A stretch of DNA of 64,000 nucleotides from Ehretia macrophylla (taxonomy: Eukaryota > Streptophyta > Magnoliopsida > Boraginales > Ehretiaceae): positions 11,213,001 to 11,277,000 of the forward strand of contig CM075768.1 of assembly GCA_037974665.1 (NCBI GenBank). Reading direction: 5' to 3'. Positions within the stretch are counted from its first letter, which is position 1; each line of letters begins with the position of its first letter. The translations under genes and the position numbers were made by a program. Under the pieces are notes generated by a model. That model was not told the origin of the DNA and ran no database searches. It worked only from the letters and a program-made list of their open reading frames with translations. Positions 1 through 11,689 of the stretch are shown here, one piece after another.

Positions 1-244
1 TGTATACATTTATGTACGTGCATTAGAAAAATTATTTTGTCCATTCATTTACTTATTTGTGTAAGATATAGTCTGTTTGATTTTTTTTTATTTTTTGCAG
101 TAATATTATAAATTTGTATAATATATATTCTGTAAAATAATCTTTAGAATATATTTAGAATTTCACCATAATTTATAGTCTAGATTTTTTTGTTTATAAA
201 GAAGACATTACTAAAATGAATGCTAATTATTGTAGATATACAAG

Positions 245-1395
245 ATGGATGGCGATTTTAGCAATGTAGATTTTGGTAAGATGACATTTGGGTCTGTAGA
301 AGAGGCATATGATTTCTACAATAGCTATGCACATGTGAAAGGATTCAGTATTAGGAAAGACACTATACAAAAACATCCAATTACAAAAGTAGCAATGAAT
401 CGTAAGTTTGTTTGTTCTTGTCAAGGGTTGCGAATGAAAGAATTCTTGGAAATGCCTGGTAGACAATGGGAATACCGTGCATTGACCAGATATGAATGTA
501 GTGCAAAACTTCATATAAAGCTTGATAGAGCAATCATGCGTTACATAGTAACTACCTTTGTTGACGAGCACAATCATGAACTTGTACCCAAATATGGTGT
601 TCCAGAGTTACGCTCGCACAGACGCATTGATGATGGGCATATAAATGCAGCACATTCTATGCATCATGCCGGTATAAATCCTAGTAAAGTAATGGATTTC
701 TTTAACTACAGTTCCATTGGATACGAACGTGGGTTTCACTAGGCTAGACTTGTACAACAAAATGTATCGAGATCGCCAACAAGAAATCATCGATAGGGAT
801 GCTAACATTGCGCTTGCATACCTATACGGGAAGTTCGAAGGAGATCCAATGTTCTTTTTTTGAGTACACAGTTGATGACGATAACCGGCTTGATAAATTG
901 TTTTGGACTGATGGAAGGTCTAGGGAGGAGTACGCAGTATTCGGGGATGTATTGATATTTGATGCAACTTATAAGACCAATTCGTACAAGTTTTCTTTAG
1001 TCATCTTAGCTGGGGCAAACAATCATCGCAACACATGCATTTTTGCTACTGCATTGATTAAAAATGAGAGCATAGAGTCCTATGTATGGGTGCTCAATAC
1101 TTTTATGTCTGCGATGAACAACAAGATACCATTGTTGGTGGTTACCGACGGAGACAAGTCAATGCAAGCAGCTATCACCATTGTCTTTCCAAATGCGAAA
1201 CACAGGCTTTGTCGTTGGCATCTTGGACGTAATAAAACCTCAAATGTGCATATTGATAATTTCGGGGAAACTTTTAGTAAAATGATGTCTCTCAAGTCTT
1301 CTATTGAGGAATTTGAATTTGAGTGAAGGAAAATGGTTGTTCATCATGACATTGAGAATCACAAGTGGATTGTGGATGTGTACGAAAGGAGACAC
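245..1395 (+). pseudogene. FAR1/FHY3-type (MULE-derived) gene, broken
   Basis: The first part (245-742) encodes a FAR1 DNA-binding domain: an SVEEAYDFYNSYA motif, a basic stretch, the cysteine in FVCSCQG, and a C-terminal DEHNHELV with the paired zinc-finger histidines. The second part (about 862-1323) matches the MULE transposase core: VFGDVLIFDATYKTN, VTDGDKSMQAAI and HRLCRWHL. Three lesions break it. The frame shifts near 729-742, so the next stretch is read in another frame. It shifts again at the seven-T run 855-861. A TGA at 1324-1326 replaces the expected tryptophan. Homology resumes to about 1395 (YERRHK) and then stops, so the SWIM zinc-finger end is missing. Known FAR1 proteins are transcription factors derived from Mutator-like transposases. 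This copy cannot make a full protein. It could be a relic of a MULE or of a host FRS gene. Confidence 0.8.
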
Positions 1396-3310
1396 AAATC
1401 AAGAATAAAAGATACACATATCTCCCAAACACAAAGATATATACTGAGAGATGCAAACTTTCAAATAATCAAGATAAATAAGCTTTCTTTTGCATTCTAC
1501 TCTTGCCATTATGTGAATCAGTTATGTCTCTCAATTCTTTTCCAGTCACATTGAACAAAAATTTTGGAACCAATCCTAAAATCTATCGTCATCAAACTTC
1601 AACAAGAGTATCCAAGCTCAGTGATTGCAAACTAGGAGTGATGCTTAGGAGCCATGGAGGCCATAATTATGTTTGTTGCTTTATCGCCTAGCTTTAAGCA
1701 TACATATAATCTCTTCCAGTCATTCTAAATGATTCTAAATTGATTCTTAAAATTGCACGATGGAGCACGATGAAGTACGCAACTAAATAAGGGATAAGTC
1801 ACACAAATTGAATACGATCCACCTGTCAAAATCCATTCAAGAATCTACTAAAGAAAAGTGATCTTTTATCACGGAGGTTAGCTACCTTCCAGTGGCCTAA
1901 TAATCAGAATAGCCCTATGTTAAAAGAAGATCTTCAAGAGAAGATCATAAAAGGTAGTACCATAAGTGGAAGAAGCAAAATAACTTGTTTAAGTAAAACG
2001 AATTCTTTGTGTTCAACATCTTGCTTATTGTGAGAAGCCACAAATACTTCCCATTAGTACAGAAATAACACTTGTTACTTTTAAATCAACTCGTATCATA
2101 ACAGGAATCTACTTTAACAATAAGGCAAGCTTCTTCATTCAGTTATCCCACAAATTAATGTCGACTCTGTGCAGAAAGATGCACTCATGTTTCTTCATTT
2201 AGATATACTACAAATTAATGCCAATTCTATCAAAAGCATTGCATTGCATTACTTCTGTCTTCGCAGAACTGCATATAGGACAAAAATGCAGATCAAGTAT
2301 ATGATCACATCAAAAATTGTAGTTCCATGGTACTGTGTTAGAAGATAGAATTGCTGCTTTATCGCCTAGCTTTTAGCATACATATAATCTTTTTTTTTTG
2401 GCGGGGATGAAGTACGTTCAACCAAAGAAAGATAAAGACGTAGCTACTTTACGACGAGCTTTACGACGAGCAGGGTTATAACTTTTACTTAATCTAAAAT
2501 TTTGTTAAAAATATGTGTATTCTAAAAGTATTTTTATGCAAAAAAATTAATTTAACCCCAATAGCAAAAGACATAGCGACCAACAGAGAACTCTTTTTGC
2601 ATCCATAATGTATTTCAAGCACAAAACATTCAATGAAAATTGGTGACAACTTGTGATAGAAAACAAGTACTTTAATCAAGAAAAAGGTTGTTCCTATTCC
2701 AAAAGGGAATAGGAATTAGTCATTTCATCGTTGATAATACTAATGTTTATAGCAAACCAAAGCAAACAACAGACAACAAAGATGAAGATGAAAATAAAAA
2801 ACTTATGAGTAATGGAGATGGCGGCGGCGATGACAGAGATCAAATAAAAGATGAAGATCAGCGACCAACCTAGAAGACAAGAGAAGATTATGGATGTCTT
2901 GATCGTTAATGGCAAAGATGAACAGTTGAAAAAACCCTGGAAGATGAGAGAGATGAGAGGCCTTTGTGATAGTTTTTTTTTTCTAAATCGTTTGTGACAC
3001 AGTTGTTGGCAAGGAGAAGATGAACAGTTCTTTTGCACGTTTGAAAGACGTTGATTTGATTGTTGCTTGAGGCTTTGGTAGTGTTCTCGTAAAACAAGAA
3101 AAGGTCAAGAATATAATTTTATTTTGAGGGTAAAGTAGACTTTTGTCTGTGCTCATCATCTTTGAATTGAGGGGTTAGTTTAGTTATTATACAATATATA
3201 TTATATTTTAAAAAAAAATGAGGCCCAACTGTCCAGACGTTTTGGTTAGTCTTAGCGTTTTTAATAATTTCCCTAGAAATATAATACCCAAATACTTTGT
3301 AAACTATACA
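1396..3310. other. Intergenic sequence, no gene
   Basis: No coding frame with recognisable domains was seen on either strand; the short ORFs lack family motifs. The stretch holds two short repeats (listed separately) and an AT-rich part around 3190-3220. Its last bases, ending in CTATACA at 3310, directly precede a primer-binding-site-like sequence, so the 5' LTR of Copia-1 probably ends here. I could not find the LTR start. Confidence 0.5.
1678..2390. repeat. 35-bp direct repeat pair
   Basis: A 35-bp sequence beginning GCTTTATCGCCTAGC at 1678-1712 recurs at 2356-2390 with about one difference. The copies are 678 bp apart. Between them, about 60 bp with the core CACAAATTAATG is tandemly duplicated (about 2129-2231). 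The origin is unknown; it could be local slippage or remains of a transposon end. Confidence 0.6.
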
Positions 3311-3409
3311 TGGTATCAAAAGACAACGACCTATGTCGTCTTTTGCTACTCTAATACCCCCACACTGCTACTACCTTTTCCTTACCATCTTATAACGTTA
3401 AGGCATATG

Positions 3410-4215
3410 TGACTGTTATGCTTGATCACAACAATTACTTAACCTAGAAAACTGAACTCCTGAATTTTTTTACTTTCAATGATTTACTTGGTTTCATTGA
3501 CAGAACGATTCCTAAACTGAGGAAAGAGGTTACTTGCACCCAATCCTCTGAATCTGGAACAAAGGGTACTTCTTCTATATCATCTACCTCATCAACCCTT
3601 TCCTTGACAAATTAGACGCGGTATGACACTTTTTTCACTTCGTGTATCGCTGCTACTGTGTCCGACTCACTTGTCCACCAGGCCAAAGGTCATGATTCTG
3701 CACGTGCCCTTTGGTGTTCTCTTGAAGAATCCTTTTTCTAGTAACCCTTGGCTCGCAAATCACTTTTGTGCACCCAGTTACATGTGACTAAGAAAGGTTC
3801 TAAACCAATGGCTAAATATCTTCAGATGATTTATCCTCTGTCCGCTGCTCTTTAGGCTATTGGTGACACTCTCTCTGACTTAGACTTAGTTCTGGCTACG
3901 CTTGATGGGCTTCCTAAGGAATATCATGCTTTTGTCACGATGGTTGAAAATCTGAATCCTCCATCGACGTTTGGCCAACTACGTACCAAATTACTCATGT
4001 TTAAACAGCGTGCTTTATTAGATGATATTTCACTGCCCAATGACTCAACCATGACTTCTGGTTTTATTAGTCAGCTTCAATCAAACTCATTAAATGACCC
4101 TCCTCAAGCAACGACTGTCAACAATGCACTTGTGGCTACCAAATCTTCTTCCTCTGTGGGTCCCAACAAATTCATTCAATCTGACCGTGCTTCACCATCT
4201 GCAACAAAAGCCAAG
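3410..4215 (+). pseudogene. Copia-1 gag, N-terminal part
   Basis: Conceptual translation with several in-frame stops gives a Copia gag (UBN2 type): the LDHNNYLTWK-like start is degraded, then come a region ending ARALWCSLEESF and the LDGLPKEYHAFVTMVE-like helix region before 4000. The open part, 3940-4215, ends at ATKAK, exactly where the 4216-9279 insertion begins. The zinc-knuckle half resumes in the same frame at 9285. Gag would have packaged element RNA; this copy is inactive. Confidence 0.75.
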
Positions 4216-4554
4216 GACCTGTTTAGAAGTGCTTTTATTTTTTTGTTTTGTATAATAGTTTTCAAGAACAGTTTTGAAAAATTATTTTTAAAAATAAAAA
4301 ATCAGAAAATTTGCTTGAGTAGAATTATTTCCAAAAATAGTTTTCAAAACAAAAAAACAGAAAAATCGTTTGGCAAAAGTGTTCTAAAAAATAGTTTTAA
4401 GAACAAAAAAATAGAAAATTTATTTGAGTGTCAAGACATACATACAACATATCCACACACATCACACAAAATCACCACCAACAAACACCACTGCTACCTA
4501 GCACCACCATTGTCACCAGTTATTATCACCAACCGAATACCCATCAAAACCTAT

Positions 4555-6525
4555 TGCCTATTACAATAAAAGTAAACATCTTGACTTAACATATAAAACA
4601 TAAAGTTAACAAGTCTCCATCATCATAATTATAACAAGTTCCAAGAACATAGACATTCACAATGCAGACTAAGCCTTGGGTTCAACCACAGAATCAACAA
4701 CAGGTTTATCGGGCATGTACTCCACATAAACCACATCGGACTCTCCTGAAATGATAGCAAATGGGGGTGAGTTTCCACAAACTCAGTGAGGGGGGAATAA
4801 GGGAAGGTTTTGAAAAGCTATTTTAACTTTGAAAATGCCTTTTGAAAACATGCCATGAACATTAATATGCAACAAGCATAAATGGAGCAAGAAATGTAAA
4901 TTACATAACCATATATCAAGGATACGCTTATTTTGCTGTTTCAATTCCCCGGGCACCAACACAAACCCCACCATGCACCATTACAACCCTACCATGCACT
5001 ATCACAAAGCTTAACATGCACCATTACAACCTTAGACCCTTATGAAACACTCTGTTCATTCGGGATAGGGAATAAAACATCAGTAGCCGTGTCATTGCCT
5101 GGCAAGCCCTATGTGGCCCAGTGCAACACAACTACCGCATCTAGTTTAAAGGCAACCCTTCGCACTGCATTAATATTTGTATATGCATATAACCACATCA
5201 CATTAGCATCAAATTCATGCATTCATGACAACTAGGGAAAACAACAATATAGGTTGTTTCCCCGAACACATTTGCATATCACGCCCATTTAACAAGCTAT
5301 CAACCATATAACCAAACACCTAGATCACATTTAGCATGTATGCTTCCTCTTCATCCAATTCAATCACATTGACATCAATTCAAGACTTGATAACACATTC
5401 AACAAGCAAAGAAGTTAATTCAACAATCAACTCAATCCCTAGCAACATTCTAGCAACAATTAACACAATAACGCAACCACATTGTCCCCCAATCATCACT
5501 TAACCTAAAACCTACTTAGCAACCATTTATTATACCACGAGGGCAGCCATAGAGGGCCACCAAAAAGGATTACTAGCATTGGACAGTGGGCTATCCAATG
5601 CTGGAAAAATCAGCCAGCCTAACCCCCCAAATTTCGTACCATTTCGTAATATCGAGAAATTTGGCTAAGCTACGTTAATATATTAACGTGTATAGATATC
5701 ATATGAAGGCTAAGAATCAACTTAACACCCAAATTTAGCTATATAACTTATCAAACAACTCAAACAATCCAACTATAACAACTTATGTTTTATACAAGCT
5801 ATTATCCAAGCAATATGTTCTTTAAGGCCTAATTAGCAATATTTATGAACACTAATAACAATATATAACATAAATAATGAATTTTGAAAGCTTGGTTAGA
5901 AAAATCCCCTCACATTTTTGGCAAAATAAAGGAAAAAAGAATCAGTAGAAAGGTAGAACACGGCAAGACAAATTAAAAAAATGTTTGGTTTGGCCCTTGG
6001 TTCAACTCCTAACACCTTTTTTTTGCTAAAATTGCATTGAAAACACTATTCCTCAAGCCCTAGGTGCTCTCGGCTGGGAGGAGAAGAAGATGAGTGTTTT
6101 TGAGCTATTTTTGGTGTTTTTAAGCTTAAGTAGATGGTCAAAGAAAGTCAAACAAGGTCAATTGCAATTAAAATGGTCAAATGACTAAGTTATCATCCTA
6201 TTTTGCTCCTAATTTCAATTTTAACATTCTAACAAATGTCTAAGGTGATAAAAGATGAGATTAGACTTAATTTTAGCTAGCATATGCAATTTAATTCCTA
6301 CGTTGTCAAAGAAGACGAAAAGATAACAATTAGCAAATCAAATGAATTTCAAACGCACATTTGAACTAGAAAACCTAGGTAAATAATATTTTTGCACATA
6401 TTAAGTATTAAATTAAATAAACACATAATTTTTGCACATAAAAGTCAATTAAACGCGTAATTTGTATGTAAAAGTCAAATAAACACATAATTACACATAA
6501 AGGTCAAACTCGGGGCTTTACACTT
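4555..6525 (-). mobile_element. Truncated Gypsy LTR, relative of the 13081-22286 element
   Basis: Landmarks match the 2.17-kb LTRs at 13081-15250 and 20120-22286 in order: the block around GGTTCAACCACAG (4679), GGGTGAGTTTCCAC near 4764, GGCAAGCCCTATG near 5101, GAAAACAACAA near 5236 and the outer end CTCGGGGCTTTACA near 6510-6525. On the minus strand the LTR starts TGTAAAGCCCCGAG, compared with TGTGAAACCCGAG in the intact copies. The first roughly 500 bp on the low-coordinate side is missing and no internal domain adjoins, so this is a truncated solo LTR or fragment. Confidence 0.7.
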
Positions 6526-7589
6526 AGTAATATAGCTCGGGCTATATTGGATACTAGACTTGTGGGTCACTCCCAGGAACAAGGGAATAGTATCTGAGTG
6601 ATGATTATAGGAAAGATAAAGGTCCAAGTTGTAGATGTAATCAAGACAGGATGATAGTGCAAATGCAGGACCTACTCTTGGTTACAGGTAAAACATAGAG
6701 GGGCATTTCAGTCATTTTCACTTAGTGGGTCAAAGACAGAAACCTCCCTTAGAAGTTTATTAATTGCCATGGAGTGCAACCCTAACTCTTTAGTGGAATG
6801 AGTTAAGGTTAAAATGGTCAAAGTACAGCTAGTGTCTAGCAATGGTATTTTAATCATTTTGAAGCCATAACAATTATGTCTTCGGGTCCCTCTCCTAGCC
6901 ACTCTCTTTTGTGGTGTACTACCTCTTCTTCTAAGCTTGGTACTCGTGTATTTATTGAGGTATTAAGTATGGTTTCCTATTTAGGAAGTCTTAGTAGCTT
7001 TTAGAAGTTAAGATAATCAGACAAAGAACATTTTTGGACAATAATGTTTGTCTGATGATGGCTTGTCTTAATAGGCGTATGTCAAGCTTGTGTCAGGCAC
7101 ATGAAGGCTTGTGGAGCTAATTTGATTAGGAGATAATTCAGATTTTTGATTTTATGGAGATTATCTTCAAAAGAAATTCAAGAAAAAACTAAATTGAATC
7201 TCCTAGACAATCTAAAACTCCTACTCTATTTTATCCCCTTGATATACACAGCTAAGCTACATAAACTACACAACAGCCACGAAATTCCTCTCCCATATAC
7301 ACATACATACACAGCCAAGAGAAAAAACAAAAAGGTAGAGAAAAAGAATTCCACCGATTTCATACATTGTTTGTTAGAATCGTGGAATGAGGGAAGGTAT
7401 ATCGATTATACGTTAATTCTGCACGTTATTTTGATTGCTAGAATGATTTATTGCATGGATCTGTGGTTTAAAGTTTATGAATGCCTACATGTATTTTATA
7501 TGTCATATGAAATTGATTATATGTCCATCCTAGGCTAGTTTTCATCAACCATCATTGAAGCAATAAAATCTTATAATAGATTTCATGCA
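6526..7589. other. Retrotransposon-like debris, no gene
   Basis: No coding frame with recognisable domains. The stretch 6950-7330 has the look of an LTR transcription region (repeated short AGTTTCC/AGGAAGTC motifs, then an A-rich leader with ACACAGC repeats), and it is followed by Copia RT debris, so it may be a worn LTR. This is inference from composition and position only. Confidence 0.3.
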
Positions 7590-7890
7590 TTTCCAAGTCT
7601 GGAATCTTGTGGACCTACCTACAAGGTGTTGTACCTAAAGATTGTAAATGTTATACAAGAGAAAGAGAAATACAGACGGAAATGTGGAGACCTTTATGAC
7701 AAGTGGGAAAAGATTATTACCATAGACAAAGAGTTGACTATAAGGAAATCTTTTCACTAGTTGTTGAAATCCATTATGATTTATTGGTCATAGTTGCACA
7801 CTACTATTATGAGATATGGTTGATGGATGTCAAAACGGCATTCCATAATGACTTCATTAAGCCTTGTTTATACAAGAAGGTCAAATAAAA
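7590..7890 (+). pseudogene. Copia reverse-transcriptase fragment
   Basis: One frame around 7597-7620 reads QVWNLVDLP, the usual start of the Copia RT region. After stops and shifts, 7730-7885 encodes VDYKEIFSLVV and then LMDVKTAFHND, the RT segment containing the first catalytic aspartate. The rest of RT is missing. It does not overlap any RT belonging to Copia-1, so it comes from a separate element. Confidence 0.65.
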
Positions 7891-7931
7891 GGCTGATCAC
7901 ATTCCTTATCTTGTACGTGGATTGAAGGCGT

Positions 7932-8040
7932 GGCGTTAGTTTCATAATGAAGGTGCAATAGGGCGTCAGCTTCATAATAAAGGTGCAAAAGGCGTCAGCT
8001 TCAAAATGAAGGCGCGTAATGGCGTCAGCTTCAAAAGCAG
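7932..8040. repeat. About 30-bp tandem repeat, nearly four copies
   Basis: Units with the core GGCGTCAGCTTCA begin at about 7932, 7962, 7991 and 8021. The first is diverged and the last is cut short. It lies in retrotransposon debris and has no visible coding role. Confidence 0.7.
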
Positions 8041-8660
8041 GAACACAATGGGATCGTCTCGAGATATATAAATAACAAAAACATGCAAGCGCAGCGGAAA
8101 TAATAACAATTAAAATTTTGCATGTAAGCAAGTTGTATTTACAAAATGTCAAGGGTAAATATGTAACTAGTACATTAAAAGAAAATACATAAAAGTATAT
8201 ACAACTATATACAAATGTATTTAAAATGAAATACCTTGCGTGGAAAACTCGGATGTAGACTCTTGAAAGGAAGATCTTGACTCAGACAAATCTCTTTCGC
8301 AAGTGCAAAGGCCCTAGTCGATCCATGGGTATCCAAAAGCAAAGGACAACTAACTAATAGAAGTGCTTGCTTAGTTAAGTCCAAGAGCTTGAGTAATTTA
8401 GAGTTAAAAACTAGAAGCAAAATATTTTCTAACTCTACTTACTTTGGCCGAATTCACCAAGAGAAAGAGAGAAAATTCTAGCTTCTAATTGTATGTAATA
8501 TTCGGCCAAAAGCAAAGCAAAAATGAATGAAGACATGACCTCTATTTATAGATGCACAAACTTGCTCATCAAATGCCAAGTGTCAAGTTCAATTAACATA
8601 ATTTTCTAATTAGAGTAACGCATGTCATATATATATAAATTAGGAAATCTATGGCATAGG
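8041..8660. other. LTR-like noncoding sequence
   Basis: No gene is seen. The sequence has the uneven composition of a retrotransposon LTR or untranslated region, including the phrase ATTCGGCC repeated near 8448 and 8500 (forward or variant), and lies between Copia RT debris and the right arm of the surrounding inverted-repeat element. Family not identified. Confidence 0.3.
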
Positions 8661-9284
8661 TAAAAGATGATTCAAAGACCACCATCACCACCAGACTCGA
8701 AGACTACCATTACCACCACCATAGACCAACATCACCATCTCAAACCCAGAGGACCACAATCACCACCGCCATAAACTACCTAGTTACCGCCACATCCACT
8801 ACTTTATTATAACCACATCATTTTTAGATTAATCGCCATCTACTCTCTTGTTTTATAGCAGCTTTTGTTATGGATTTTGCAGAAGAGTCGTCATCTTTTG
8901 TTGAACTTTACAAGAAAAAAAAAAGCACAGAGAATAGAGAGAGAGAGAGAGAGTTGACGTTGGTGGGTGGTGATAGTGAAAATCGAAGATTGAAAAGAAA
9001 GAGACATGTTATAAAGTTGGTTTTTGTATTTGCCATTGAAGTTGAGAGTATTTATAAATAAGCCATTAATGAAAATGATTCTCCGTGTTTTTTTGAGTTT
9101 TGGAAACAAAAACCACTAAAAGCATGTTTTAATTGTTTTGCTTTTTTGGTTTTTGAGAATAGAATTTTGAAAATGATTTTTGAAAACTATTTTTCAAAAC
9201 TTTTCATCCAAACAAAATCTTTAGTTTTTAAAAACTAAAAAACTAAAAAATAGTTTTTAAAATATGTTCAAAACAGGCCCCAAG

Positions 9285-9511
9285 TGTCAGATATGTCAAA
9301 AATTCGGTCACTCAGCAACCAAGTGTAGATATCGTTATGCCCAGTCACGAAACAGTCATCCTAAAACGCAGTTTGCTAGTTATCACCGCTATCAACAGTT
9401 TGCCACTCTTGTTTACCCCACGGGCTTGGTTCAGCAGTGGATTCCTGACTCTGGTGCTTCCTCCCGTATGACATCTGATCCTTCCCTTATTCAGAATATT
9501 CAGCCATATTA
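9285..9511 (+). pseudogene. Copia-1 zinc knuckle and protease start
   Basis: The open frame has a complete CX2CX4HX4C knuckle (CQICQKFGHSATKC), which binds element RNA in active gag proteins, then WIPDSGASSRMTSD, the Copia aspartic protease active site with an intact D-S-G. It is in phase with the gag half ending at 4215. A stop at 9509-9511 ends the frame; protease-like sequence continues in other frames to about 9830. Confidence 0.8.
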
Positions 9512-9837
9512 AGGTTCTAATCATGTAGTGGTTGGTGACGAATGCCTATCCAAAACACAGGTTTTTCATCTCTCTCTCATCCACTACGTTCCTTTATTTT
9601 ACCTCAAATTCTTCATGTACCTCTTCTTACTAAAAATCTTTTGTTTGTCTCTCAGTTTACAAAAGATAATTCAATCTCACTCGAATTTTTCCTCTTTGAT
9701 TGTATTGTTAAAGACCTACGCACAGGGATACCACTCATCAGAGGTCGCGTCGAGTCAAATCTCTATACATTTCCATTGTCCACTCCTCATTCGCTATTAC
9801 ATTATTCTGCCCTTACAATGTCTTAATCGTCTGCCTC

Positions 9838-11356
9838 GCTCTGGCATCGGCGTCTTCGTTACCCATCTAAGTCCATCCTGTCTGTCCCACGCTCTCAGGA
9901 TTTAGTCAATTTTTTTGATTTCTTGTCTTTAAATAAAGGTTGTATTGCTTGTCTAATGGGAAAAAACCACAAGCTTCCATTTGTAAGTTCAACTTGGCTG
10001 ACTTTTAAACCATTAGATCTGGTTCATTATGACATTTGGGGTCCTGCCCCAGTTCCGTCTTGTTATGGTTTTTTAATCCTTTTTTGATGACGTGGGAATC
10101 CAGTTGGTGGAGCCCGACCACTGAAGACCGAAGGAGCTTGACCACCCCCTGGTAAACCCCCGAGTACAGTGATACGTCCCAATACATACACCGGTTCAGT
10201 CAAGGTTACTCAGGGCAGGTTGCGTGAATCAAACCTGGGAGCATCCCACATTTGAAGTACACCCCTTACCGCTGGGCTGTCCTTTGGGGACCAATTCTTT
10301 ATTATCTTTATTGATGATTTTAGTAGGTTTACTTGGATTTATCCTCTCAAGCATAAAAATTATTGTGTTGAATGCTTTAGTCATTTTAAATATCTCTGAA
10401 AATTTTCTCGGTACATCCATCAAATCGTTTCAGAGAGGAAGCCAAAGAGCTCACTCAGGGTCATTTTAAAACTATTCTTACTGAGGCAGGTATTCAACAA
10501 TACATATCCTATCCCCATACCCCTAAATAGAACGGACTTGCAGAAAGAAAAATTAGACATATCACTGAAATGGGTATAACACTCTTATCCCAATCATCTC
10601 TTCCTAAGCAATTTTGGATGGAAGTTTTCACTACGTCTGTTTTTCTTATTAATTTGTTACCATCCCCTACTTTATCAAATAAATCTCCTTTTGAAATGCT
10701 CCATACTCAAGCTCCAGATTATTCATTCCTACACGTGTTTGGCTCACTCTGTTTCCCTCACTTAGGTGCTACTAAATCAGACAAGTTAAGCCCCAAGTCA
10801 ACTCCCAGTGTGTTCATTGGTTACTCTGATCAATTTCATGGCTATCGATGTTTTGACTTGCAGCATAAGCATGTGTACACTTCGTGCCATGTTATTTTTG
10901 ACGAAAATACCTTTCTGTTTGCTGCCGAATTCGCATCACCTATTTCCTCAAGCTCATCATGTTCTCCTATACGCGGTCCCACAACTGATCATCTCTTTTC
11001 CCTACTTCCTAGTTGTCTTATTGTGACATTGTCACATCCTTTATACAAGCTAATGCATCGAGCCCCACACGCATTTCCTCTGACCATGACATACATGATA
11101 TTCATGCCCACCATTAATGCATCGGGTCCCACTAGCCATAATTTCGCCTATTGTCATTCTATGCCTAGGTCCTACTGATCTACCCTCCTTCACAAATCAG
11201 CCTACAAATACTATTCTTATGGGCCCTACTGCTGTTCATTCTACAACTGAGTCTTATGGTCCATTTGTTCCTATGCCCTCTGGTGTCGTTGTGCCCTCTC
11301 ATTCCATGGTCACACGTTCTCACGACCACACTCGTAAGGCTGAATTATGTGTATAA
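9838..11356 (+). pseudogene. Copia-1 GAG-pre-integrase and integrase, SINE-interrupted
   Basis: From 9838 the translation gives the LWHRRL-type GAG-pre-integrase motif, a CIACLMGK zinc-binding motif and VHYDIWGP, the first integrase aspartate region. After the 10068-10290 insertion FIDDFSRFTW resumes at about 10300. Integrase continues with HTP-NGLAERK-like sequence (10515-10555, one stop) and 10570-11178, including LLPSPTLSNKSPFE, HVFGSLCFP and SDKLSPKSTPSVFIGYS. A frame change near 11117 leads to the low-complexity linker ending at HSMVTRSHDHTRKAE. Reverse transcriptase is missing. Confidence 0.8.
10068..10290 (-). mobile_element. SINE-like insertion in Copia-1 integrase
   Basis: About 220 bp separates two in-phase halves of the integrase (CYGF and FIDDF). 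Read on the minus strand, the insert starts near 10290 and has an A-box-like AGCCCAGCGGTAAGGGG, a B-box-like AGGTTTGATTC about 40 bp later, and an A-rich end near 10075-10090. This order is that of a tRNA-derived SINE. A flanking duplication is not clear; at most AATCC/AATTC remains. Confidence 0.55.
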
Positions 11357-11689
11357 TTTAATTAATCTTGACCATATGCTTGATTATTTATGATAATGGA
11401 TTCGGTTTATATATCCATGTCTTAAAGTTTGATAATACGTGATTTTCATGTTCTTGCTTTTCGTGATTTTAGGGTTATAAAGTTCTTAATTCATGATACA
11501 ATTCAGTTTTAATTTTCTCTGATTAGGTTTGATTCTCGTAGAATTGCATGAGAAAATTTAGGTATATCAATTTTGATATATATGTATGTGTATTACGGAT
11601 TAAGGAATCTAAAAAATACGTTTGAGCATGAATATTTGCGTGTTATATGCCATTAGAGCATTAAAAATTACTGAAAAACGAGGATCGAG

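Larger units (their letters stand above)
4216..9279. mobile_element. Inverted-terminal-repeat element inserted in Copia-1 gag, with nested debris
   Basis: The left end reads GACCTGTTTAG and the right end, reverse-complemented, GGCCTGTTTTG. Both subterminal regions (about 4230-4400 and 9100-9270) are AT-rich and carry alternating TTTTCAAAAC-like inverted motifs. CCAAG flanks both ends (4211-4215 and 9280-9284), and removing the insert plus one CCAAG restores the gag frame. CACC-rich stretches lie inside both ends (4440-4550 and 8670-8800), suggesting an original element of roughly 1 kb that later received retrotransposon sequence. Superfamily is uncertain: the TIR resembles hAT-like or PIF-like MITE ends, but the 5-bp duplication is not diagnostic. 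No transposase was seen. Confidence 0.65.
3311..11356 (+). mobile_element. Copia-1, degenerate Ty1/copia retrotransposon, nested insertions
   Basis: A primer-binding-site-like TGGTATCAAAAG at 3311 is followed by Copia gag (about 3410-4215), zinc knuckle and protease (9285-9511), GAG-pre-integrase and integrase (about 9838-10900), and the linker before reverse transcriptase (to 11356, with the typical HSMVTRS motif). RT and RNase H are absent: the element stops where Copia-2 leader sequence begins. Gag is interrupted by the 4216-9279 insertion and integrase by a SINE-like insertion. Many stops and frameshifts show it is dead. No 3' LTR was found. Confidence 0.8.

Noticed and set aside
7932..8040. 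Possible CRISPR-like array
   Set aside because: The units are contiguous, without unique spacers, in a plant nuclear context.
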